NCBI GenBank assembly: GCA_031266295.1
Contig: JAISBH010000096.1
Span: 1 to 9,032 of the forward strand
Reading direction: 5' to 3'
DNA: 9,032 nt
Source: Oscillospiraceae bacterium
GTDB taxonomy: Bacteria > Bacillota > Clostridia > Christensenellales > Aristaeellaceae
Shown: positions 1-5,570 of the stretch, piece by piece
How positions within the stretch are numbered: position 1 is the stretch's first letter
How the letters are laid out: the number at the start of each line of letters is the position of its first letter
The notes under the pieces: generated by a model
What the model was told of the DNA's origin: nothing
Databases searched by the model: none
Seen by the model: only the letters and a program-made list of their open reading frames with translations
Program-made: the position numbers and the translations under genes

Positions 1-9
1 AGATAGCAC

Positions 10-29
10 GAAAATTCCGCAACATTTTC
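10..29. repeat. Short AT-rich inverted repeat upstream of importer operon
   Basis: GAAAAT at 10-15 and ATTTTC at 24-29 form a perfect 6-bp dyad around an 8-base centre. It lies about 100 bases upstream of the first permease start, where a regulator such as the neighbouring AraC-type protein could bind. The arms are short and AT-rich, so a chance occurrence is quite possible. No experimental or family consensus is matched. Confidence 0.2.
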
Positions 30-75
30 ATTGATAGCGCAGATTTTTATCACGCCGCGCCGCGGTTTTATCCTT

Positions 76-81
76 TATAAT
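76..81 (+). promoter_or_regulatory. Candidate -10 box of importer operon promoter
   Basis: A perfect TATAAT hexamer stands 45 bases upstream of the first permease start codon. No recognisable -35 hexamer is found 16-18 bases upstream, where the sequence is GC-rich (around CGCCGCG). If used, the promoter would be weak alone and would need an activator, which fits control by an AraC-type response regulator such as the one encoded downstream. That dependence is inference. Confidence 0.35.
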
Positions 82-126
82 GGATATGCACAGCCGCGGC
101 GGCGGCAAAAAGGAGGCCGCGCGAAG

Positions 127-1092
127 ATGGAAGCGATTTCGCCTCGCACAACGCTCAACCCGAACGACCGCACCGCCTGGCAGCGGTTCACGCGGAATCT
201 CTGGCAGCATAAATACCTGCTGCTGATGCTCCTGCCCGCGCTTGCGTACGTGATCATCTTCTCGTACCTGCCGATGGCGGGCATCGTCATCGCGTTCAAG
301 AAGTTCAGCTACGCCAAGGGCATCTTCGGCAGCCCGTGGGTCGGGTTCAAGAACTTCCGCTTCCTGATGATGTCCAACAAACTGGCCTTCCTCACGCGCA
401 ACACGCTGCTGTACAACCTCGCGTTCATCACGGTGGAGATGACGGTCGAGGTCGTGTTCGCGATACTCATCAACGAAATCGCGAGCAAGCGGTTCAAGCG
501 CGTTTTCCAGTCGTTCATGTTCCTGCCGTACTTCGTTTCCTGGGTTGTCGTGGCGGCGATCGTGCAGGCCGTGCTGGGCTATGAATACGGCATGATCAAC
601 GGGCTGATCGAATTCCTGGGCGGCGAGCGCATCAACATCTACGCGAACAAGGACGTGTGGCCCGTATTGCTTGTGCTGTTCCGCGTGTGGAAGATGGCGG
701 GTTACGGCAGCGTCGTATACCTGGCGACGATCACGGGCATCGACCAGGAGATGTACGAGGCGGCCTCGATCGACGGCGCGAACGTATGGCAGCGCGTGCG
801 GTACATCACCATGCCCAGCCTAACGCCCACGATGCTGATCATGTTCCTGCTGGCGCTGGGGCAGGTGTTCCGGGGCGACTTCGGGCTGTTCTACCAACTC
901 ATCGGCAACAACGCCGCCATACTCCCCAAAACGGACATACTCGATCTGTTCATCTACCGCGCGCTGGCGTCCACGAGCGATTTCGGCATGTCGAGCGCGG
1001 CGGGGCTGTACCAGAGCGTGCTGTGCTTCGCCACGATCATGATCGTCAACGGCGTCATCCGCAAGATAAAGCCGGATTACTCGCTGTTCTGA
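127..1092 (+). CDS. lplB: LplB-type carbohydrate ABC transporter permease
   Basis: Integral membrane subunit of an oligosaccharide importer, forming half of the translocation channel with the next gene's product. The 321-residue protein shows about six hydrophobic segments, near residues 30-53, 95-116, 128-150, 178-203, 236-254 and 293-313. It carries the EAA loop that docks on the ATPase (from Glu211: EAASIDGANVWQ, then ITMPSLTP). Length and sequence character match the LplB (COG4209) family. The start at 127 is chosen because AGGAGG at 111-116 lies 10 bases upstream. An upstream in-frame TTG at 31 has no such site and would add a non-conserved 32-residue tail. The gene is followed after 58 bases by a second permease, so the two are probably co-transcribed. 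The substrate cannot be read from the sequence: LplB relatives handle lipo-oligosaccharides, pectin or xylan oligomers and other glycans. Confidence 0.93.
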   Translation: MEAISPRTTLNPNDRTAWQRFTRNLWQHKYLLLMLLPALAYVIIFSYLPMAGIVIAFKKFSYAKGIFGSPWVGFKNFRFLMMSNKLAFLTRNTLLYNLAFITVEMTVEVVFAILINEIASKRFKRVFQSFMFLPYFVSWVVVAAIVQAVLGYEYGMINGLIEFLGGERINIYANKDVWPVLLVLFRVWKMAGYGSVVYLATITGIDQEMYEAASIDGANVWQRVRYITMPSLTPTMLIMFLLALGQVFRGDFGLFYQLIGNNAAILPKTDILDLFIYRALASTSDFGMSSAAGLYQSVLCFATIMIVNGVIRKIKPDYSLF

Positions 1093-1098
1093 CGCTCG

Positions 1099-1114
1099 GA
1101 TCGAATGATCGAAT
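1099..1114 (+). repeat. Tandem GATCGAAT duplication between permease genes
   Basis: Two perfect adjacent copies of the 8-mer GATCGAAT (1099-1106 and 1107-1114) sit in the 58-base spacer between the two permease genes. A related GATCGAGT/GATCGAAT pair occurs in the spacer before the MATE gene (7635-7654). Function is unknown; it may be simple local duplication. Confidence 0.5.
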
Positions 1115-1150
1115 GACCGGGGAATCCAATTTTCAAGAAGGAGGTGCGCT

Positions 1151-2086
1151 ATGAACGGGACGGTTCCGCTGGCCGGTCCGGGTCCGCGCCGCATCCGCCA
1201 AAGGGACAGGATTGTTTTCAACGCCATCGGTTACGCGCTGGTGACCGCCTTCGGGCTGGTGTGCGTGCTGCCGTTCCTGCTGATACTGATCAACAGCTTC
1301 ACCAGCGAATCCGCGCTGATGCACAACGGGTATCAGTTCATACTCAAGGAAGTGTCGCTGCAGGCGTATTCGCTCGCGTTCAAGAGTCCGCAGCGCATCT
1401 TCTGGGCGTACCGGAACACAGTATGCGTCACCATCATCGGCACGTCTGTTGCGGTGCTCCTGGCGTCCATGACGGGCTATGTGCTCCAGCGGCGCGACTT
1501 CCCGTGGCGCAACGGCTTCTCGCTGTTCTTCTTCTTCACCACGCTGTTCTCCGGCGGGCTGGTGCCGTGGTACATCATGTGTTCGCGCTATCTGGCGTTC
1601 CGCAACAACTACCACGCGTTATTGCTCCCGATGCTCTTCTCCGTGTGGAACATGATCATCGCCAAAAACTTCATGAAGAGCATCCCGTATGAGATCACCG
1701 AATCCGCGAAGGTGGACGGCGCGAACGACCTCGTGGTTTTCTTCCGGCTGATACTCCCGCTCTCGACGCCGCTGCTGGCCACGCTGGGTCTCTTCTCCGC
1801 GCTGGCGTACTGGAACGACTGGTTCAACTCCATGCTCTTCATCACAAAGGAAAACAAGATGAGCCTGCAATACTTCCTGCAGGAGATGATCAACTCCATA
1901 CAAGCGCTGAAGAACCTGGTGAGCATGGGGGCGGGGGCGGCGTCGCTGTCGGGCATGGTGTCGCTGCCGCAGGAAACCATGAAGATGGCCATGACCGTCA
2001 TCACGACCGGGCCGATCATCCTGCTCTATCCGCTTGTGCAACGGTACTTCGTAAAGGGATTGACCATCGGGGCCGTGAAGGGTTGA
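1151..2086 (+). CDS. ytcP: YtcP/LplC-type carbohydrate ABC transporter permease
   Basis: Second channel-forming membrane subunit of the importer, partner of the upstream LplB-like permease. The 311-residue protein has about six hydrophobic segments (near residues 25-48, 90-111, 122-144, 155-172, 209-226 and 282-302). Its EAA loop, from Glu184, reads ESAKVDGANDL followed by ILPLSTP; ESA in place of EAA is common in this subfamily. The C-terminus, YFVKGLTIGAVKG, is characteristic of the YtcP/LplC (COG0395) group. The start is fixed by a strong AAGGAGGTG at 1138-1146, just ahead of the ATG. No ATPase gene lies nearby; in this family a shared MsmK/UgpC-type ATPase usually energises several importers, which is inferred here. 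Confidence 0.93.
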   Translation: MNGTVPLAGPGPRRIRQRDRIVFNAIGYALVTAFGLVCVLPFLLILINSFTSESALMHNGYQFILKEVSLQAYSLAFKSPQRIFWAYRNTVCVTIIGTSVAVLLASMTGYVLQRRDFPWRNGFSLFFFFTTLFSGGLVPWYIMCSRYLAFRNNYHALLLPMLFSVWNMIIAKNFMKSIPYEITESAKVDGANDLVVFFRLILPLSTPLLATLGLFSALAYWNDWFNSMLFITKENKMSLQYFLQEMINSIQALKNLVSMGAGAASLSGMVSLPQETMKMAMTVITTGPIILLYPLVQRYFVKGLTIGAVKG

Positions 2087-2127
2087 TTCACAAGGCTAGA
2101 CGACGAAGCCTTCCTGCCTTTGCCGCT

Positions 2128-2133
2128 TATAAT
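2128..2133 (+). promoter_or_regulatory. Candidate -10 box before binding-protein gene
   Basis: A perfect TATAAT lies in the 109-base gap between the second permease and the solute-binding protein gene, 62 bases upstream of its start. The 16-18 base upstream position holds GAAGCC-like sequence rather than a -35 box. An internal promoter would let the binding protein be made in excess over the permeases, as is usual for such systems. Support is limited to this hexamer. Confidence 0.25.
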
Positions 2134-2195
2134 TTGTTTCCTTGGGCGGCTGCCCTGTACGCTATGCAAAACCATATTGAAATGGAGGATTTCAG

Positions 2196-3734
2196 ATGAA
2201 ACGGAAACTCTCGCTGCTCCTGTGTCTGACGCTCGCGTTGGCGCTCGCCGCGCCCTTCGCGCTGGCGGAAGCGACGGAGGACAACCCTTGGGCCGGTTTT
2301 GACACCAGCAAGGAGCTCCACCTAATTTTCTACGTCGTGGGCACGAAAGGCCCCGACCATGAGCGCGTCGTCAGCCTCGCAAACGAGCGCATGAAGGAAC
2401 TGATCAACACGACCCTGGACGTCGAAGTCATCCCACTTTCCGACTTCCAGACGAAGTACCCCCTCGTGCTGGCGGGTGGCGAGGACGTCGACATCATCAT
2501 GACGCATCCCTACATTGGGCCGTTCACCGTGCACGCGGACAACGGCGCGTTCCTGGAACTGACGGACGAATTCATGGACGCCTGGCTGCCCGAGACAATG
2601 AAGAGCCAGATCCCCGTCTCTTGGGAACAGGCGAAGTACCGCGAAAAGATCTATCAGATCCCGCGTAACGATTCGGACTACGAGCAAGCGTACGGCGTCG
2701 TTGTCCGCAAGGATTTAAGGGAAAAGTATGGCATCGGCGAAATCAAGACGATCGATGATTTCGAGGCGTACCTGCTGGCGGTCGCCGAGGGCGAAAAGGG
2801 CACGGGCATGTACGCGATGAACGCAAACCCCACCTGCCCGATGACGCTTACATTCATCCAGGCCATCAATTCCTGGCAGACCGTCGGTTCCGCGCTGTGG
2901 GATTCCGACGCGACGGACGGCGTTTTGAAGCCCGAAGAACTGTTTAACATGATCGAGACGCCCGAATACCGCGAATACGTACTGCGCATGGCGAAGTGGG
3001 CGAAAGCTGGAGTATGGCCAAGCAACGCCATCACCGGTGTGACGCACATCACGGATCTGTTCTCCGAATCAAAGTCAGCGTCCGACATCTGCATGTACAA
3101 GGCGGCGAATACGGATCTGCTTGACATGGCGAAGAAAGGCATCGAAGCCGAATACTTCAACATCATGCCGGCGACCGCGAACACCCGCATCTCCCCGTAC
3201 AATTATGACGCGCTGGCGATTACGTCCTTCACTAAGTACCCCGAGCGCGCCGCTCTAGCGGTGGACGTGATGAAGAACGACAAGATCATCAACAACCTGC
3301 TCCAAGGCGGCATTGAGGGCGACCACTACATCTATGACCCTGAGACAAACTCCCACTCCAACGGGCCTAACGCAGACGCGTATCCGTGGAGCGGCTGGGC
3401 ATGGTGCCTCCGCAGCGAAATGAACCCGCGCGAAGGCGGCATCCTCCCGCAGATCCAGGCGATCCGCGATCAGTACGATGCGGCGAATATCGACCCGCTG
3501 CGCTTTCCGGTGGATGGCTTCTCCGTGGACAACTCCGAGTTTGAGGCAGAGTCCGCGCTGCTGAACTCTCTCAATCAGGAATGGGCCACCTCGTTTGACC
3601 TGGGTGTGTTCGGCGACGAGACCGAGGCGAAGCTGGACGAATACATCGCGCTATGCAAGCAGGCCGGTCTCGACCTTGTGCTGGAACAGACGAAGATACA
3701 GCTCGCAGCCTTCCTCGAAGCGAAAGGAAATTGA
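2196..3734 (+). CDS. Extracellular oligosaccharide-binding protein of ABC importer (LplA/DUF3502 type)
   Basis: Captures the transported glycan outside the membrane and delivers it to the two upstream permeases. The 512-residue precursor begins with a clear signal peptide: basic MKRK, a hydrophobic core to residue 21, and a probable signal peptidase I site after Ala24 (ALA then EATE). The mature N-terminal lobe has features typical of large bacterial solute-binding proteins, such as LAGGEDVDIIMTH in which the ligand-domain strand follows the 'LASGED' pattern. The last 80-140 residues (IDPLRFPVDGFSVDN..., ending in KQAGLDLVLEQTKIQLAAFL) resemble the DUF3502 tail of LplA-like proteins. GGAGG at 2184-2188 fixes the start. 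Oddly for a Gram-positive binding protein, no lipobox is seen: the only nearby cysteine, Cys10, is preceded by LLL inside the hydrophobic core. The ligand is unknown. Confidence 0.93.
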   Translation: MKRKLSLLLCLTLALALAAPFALAEATEDNPWAGFDTSKELHLIFYVVGTKGPDHERVVSLANERMKELINTTLDVEVIPLSDFQTKYPLVLAGGEDVDIIMTHPYIGPFTVHADNGAFLELTDEFMDAWLPETMKSQIPVSWEQAKYREKIYQIPRNDSDYEQAYGVVVRKDLREKYGIGEIKTIDDFEAYLLAVAEGEKGTGMYAMNANPTCPMTLTFIQAINSWQTVGSALWDSDATDGVLKPEELFNMIETPEYREYVLRMAKWAKAGVWPSNAITGVTHITDLFSESKSASDICMYKAANTDLLDMAKKGIEAEYFNIMPATANTRISPYNYDALAITSFTKYPERAALAVDVMKNDKIINNLLQGGIEGDHYIYDPETNSHSNGPNADAYPWSGWAWCLRSEMNPREGGILPQIQAIRDQYDAANIDPLRFPVDGFSVDNSEFEAESALLNSLNQEWATSFDLGVFGDETEAKLDEYIALCKQAGLDLVLEQTKIQLAAFLEAKGN

Positions 3735-3736
3735 CC

Positions 3737-3766
3737 TTGAATCTACGGCCGCATTCCGGCGATAAT
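3737..3766 (+). promoter_or_regulatory. Possible weak promoter upstream of the large hairpin
   Basis: TTGAAT (3737-3742) and GATAAT (3761-3766) are separated by 18 bases and match the sigma-A hexamers at 4 and 5 of 6 positions. Transcription would begin near 3773, so the transcript would start with the hairpin at 3788-3831 before reaching the response regulator gene. The -35 overlaps the first bases after the binding-protein stop codon. This is a sequence-match inference only. Confidence 0.2.
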
Positions 3767-3787
3767 ACGTCCGTACCCGCGTGACGA

Positions 3788-3831
3788 TATGCTCAGCCCC
3801 TTTCCTGAGCCTGGGAAAGGGGCTGAGTATA
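3788..3831 (+). terminator. Large stem-loop, probable terminator of importer operon
   Basis: CTCAGCCCCTTTCC (3792-3805) pairs perfectly with GGAAAGGGGCTGAG (3814-3827). The stem extends outward through one G-U pair and three A-U pairs to 3788/3831, giving 18 pairs around an 8-base loop. It stands 53 bases after the binding-protein stop and before the regulator promoter, so it most likely ends the importer transcript or protects its 3' end. The tract after the stem (CGCTTTATGCC) is poor in consecutive Ts, so an intrinsic terminator of ordinary type is not fully convincing. Within the left half, GCTCAG (3791-3796) could instead pair with CTGAGC (3805-3810), giving an alternative small hairpin. 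Confidence 0.65.
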
Positions 3832-3855
3832 CGCTTTATGCCATTATTTGTTAAA

Positions 3856-3868
3856 ATTTTGACAAAAT
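3856..3868. promoter_or_regulatory. Palindrome overlapping the -35 box, possible operator
   Basis: ATTTTGACAAAAT is a perfect 6-1-6 palindrome that fully contains the TTGACA -35 hexamer (3859-3864) of the regulator promoter. A protein bound here would block RNA polymerase, so a repressor or autoregulation site is possible. Part of the symmetry comes from the -35 sequence in an AT-rich context, so it may be coincidental. Confidence 0.3.
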
Positions 3869-3887
3869 AGACACTTTGTTGTATCAT
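3859..3887 (+). promoter_or_regulatory. Sigma-A promoter of response regulator/kinase operon
   Basis: A consensus TTGACA (3859-3864) and a TATCAT (3882-3887, 5 of 6 matches to TATAAT) are separated by exactly 17 bases in an AT-rich island within GC-rich DNA. Transcription should start near 3894, leaving a leader of about 80 bases before the regulator start codon. It is the best promoter in the window and suggests steady expression of the sensor system independent of the importer. Confidence 0.8.
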
Positions 3888-3977
3888 GGTAAAACAAATT
3901 CATGGTGATTGACGTGACGTGCACAGAATCCGAATGGCAAACTTTTCATCCGCACGACCGGTAAAGGGGTGTCCGGA

Positions 3978-5570
3978 ATGCGCGTGCTGCTGGTAGACGA
4001 CGAATTTTTTGTCCGGGATCGCATCCGGAATCAGATCGACTGGACGGCGTTGGGCGTCCGCGAGGTGCGCGAAGCGGACAACGGCGCCCAGGCGCTGAGC
4101 CTTGCCGAGCAGTGGGAGCCTAACATACTAATCTCCGACGTGCGCATGCCCCAGTTGGACGGCCTCGCCTTGGCCGAGCGCATGTGCGCGCTCTCGCCCG
4201 AATGCCGCGTCATATTTATCAGCGGCTATGCGGATAAGTCCGCGCTTCACAACGCCATCCGGCTCCACGCCGTAAGTTTCATCGAGAAACCCATCCAGAT
4301 CGAGGAGGTGCGCAAGGCCGTTGCGAGCGCCGTAGAGAGTCTGCGCGAGCAACGGGAAATTTCCCGCAACATGAGCGCGCTGCGCCACGCAAACCGCGAA
4401 CGGCAGACGGCGGAAGCCGCGCGTGAATTGGTCAATCCGTCACCATCGACGGTGGACTGCGGCGTCCGATTGTTGGCCGAGCACATAGACGTATCGCAGT
4501 ATTATCACATGACAACAATCCTCGTCCGCGTGGAGAGCAGAGATGTTTCACCGATACCGTCGTCTGCGCCGAAGGACGGCAAGGACGAGTGGGGCAATAT
4601 GGGGCCGCGTGTCGCGGCGTTTCTGGAGACGGCGTTAAATCCCGACGAAGCGACCGCCATCGGCTTCATGGTCGGCAGCGTGTACACCGCACACCTGTTT
4701 ACGCGAGTGCCCATGCTGCGTTGGCGCGAAACGATTGCAGGCTGCTGTCAGAAACTCATCCGCTTCCTGAGCGAGAACGGCGCCGACGCCTCCGTCGCGG
4801 TGGGCCAGCCCGTCACATCCATTCGGCAGTTGGGCAAATCCTATCGGACAGCGCAGTGCGCGATGGATCATTGCTTCTATAAACCGCCGGGCGCGGTCTG
4901 CTTCTCGGCGTTCAGCATTGCGCGAACGTATGATCTGCGCGTCGTACAGCTCGAGGATTACCAGCGCGCACTGAAGAACGAAACGCCGGATGAATTGCTC
5001 GCGCTGATCCATGACCTGACGGCGACGCTGCGCCAACACGAGGCGACGCCGCCCGCCGCCGTGATGCGGCTGTTTAACGCAATCATCGGCTTAATGATGC
5101 GCGCGGCGGAGCAGGATCACATTCAGTTGTTCGACCTGTTAGAGGACAGTTACGCCGTGTATCAGCACATACGGCAGCTGAGGCGGCTGGATGAATTATA
5201 CGCCTTCGCGCGGGAGGCCGTGCGGTGTTATGACCGCAAGATATCCGCCGGCACGAACAACGCCGTCGTCAACCGGATTATCCGCTATATTCGCGGCAAC
5301 TACCAGAACCCGGATCTATCGGTCACTCTGATTGCCGATACGCTGAAATTGTCACCGACGTACGTTTGCCATCTATTCAAGAACGTGACTGGCCAAACGC
5401 TCGTGGCATACCTGACGGATATACGCCTAAGCGAGGCCTTGGCACTGATGAACGTCGGAGAAACGCGCGTCAAGGTGATCGCCGAGCGCGTTGGTTACCG
5501 TTCGAGTAACTATTTCTCTTATCAATTCAAGCGTCGCATGGGCTACACCCCCAGCCGCCCCGAATCGTGA
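3978..5570 (+). CDS. yesN: YesN-like response regulator, receiver plus AraC-type DNA-binding domain
   Basis: Cytoplasmic transcription regulator of a two-component system, expected to be phosphorylated by the kinase encoded next and to activate nearby carbohydrate-uptake genes. In the 530-residue protein the N-terminal receiver (about 1-120) has the acidic pair Asp7-Asp8, phospho-acceptor Asp54 (ISDVRMP), Ser82 and Lys104 (EKP). A long middle region of roughly 300 residues, with a coiled-coil-like start (ESLREQREISRNM), links to the C-terminal AraC-type double helix-turn-helix at about 432-530 (LSVTLIADTLKLSPTYVCHLFK and VIAERVGYRSSNYFSYQFKRRMGYTP). ATG at 3978 is preferred because AAAGGGG (3963-3969) lies 8 bases upstream. 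An in-frame GTG at 3969 would overlap that site and add only three residues. The kinase start overlaps its stop codon, indicating translational coupling. The target genes are inferred from neighbourhood. Confidence 0.93.
   Translation: MRVLLVDDEFFVRDRIRNQIDWTALGVREVREADNGAQALSLAEQWEPNILISDVRMPQLDGLALAERMCALSPECRVIFISGYADKSALHNAIRLHAVSFIEKPIQIEEVRKAVASAVESLREQREISRNMSALRHANRERQTAEAARELVNPSPSTVDCGVRLLAEHIDVSQYYHMTTILVRVESRDVSPIPSSAPKDGKDEWGNMGPRVAAFLETALNPDEATAIGFMVGSVYTAHLFTRVPMLRWRETIAGCCQKLIRFLSENGADASVAVGQPVTSIRQLGKSYRTAQCAMDHCFYKPPGAVCFSAFSIARTYDLRVVQLEDYQRALKNETPDELLALIHDLTATLRQHEATPPAAVMRLFNAIIGLMMRAAEQDHIQLFDLLEDSYAVYQHIRQLRRLDELYAFAREAVRCYDRKISAGTNNAVVNRIIRYIRGNYQNPDLSVTLIADTLKLSPTYVCHLFKNVTGQTLVAYLTDIRLSEALALMNVGETRVKVIAERVGYRSSNYFSYQFKRRMGYTPSRPES

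Noticed and set aside
31..126. TTG-initiated extension of the first permease
   Set aside because: No ribosome site precedes the TTG, the added residues are not membrane-like or family-like, and a strong AGGAGG supports the ATG at 127. The TATAAT at 76-81 would also lie inside the extension.
657..1154. 165-codon plus-strand frame inside the first permease gene
   Set aside because: It is an arginine/histidine-rich out-of-frame shadow of a clearly conserved permease, produced by the GC-rich third positions.
1144..1692. 182-codon plus-strand frame overlapping the second permease
   Set aside because: Out-of-frame shadow; the permease frame has the family motifs, membrane segments and the ribosome site.
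2092..2112. AAGGCT/AGCCTT hairpin after the second permease as a terminator
   Set aside because: Only six pairs with a 9-base loop and no T-tract, so termination here is not supported.
2144..2155. GGGC/GCCC small dyad upstream of the binding-protein gene
   Set aside because: Four-base arms in GC-rich DNA are expected by chance.
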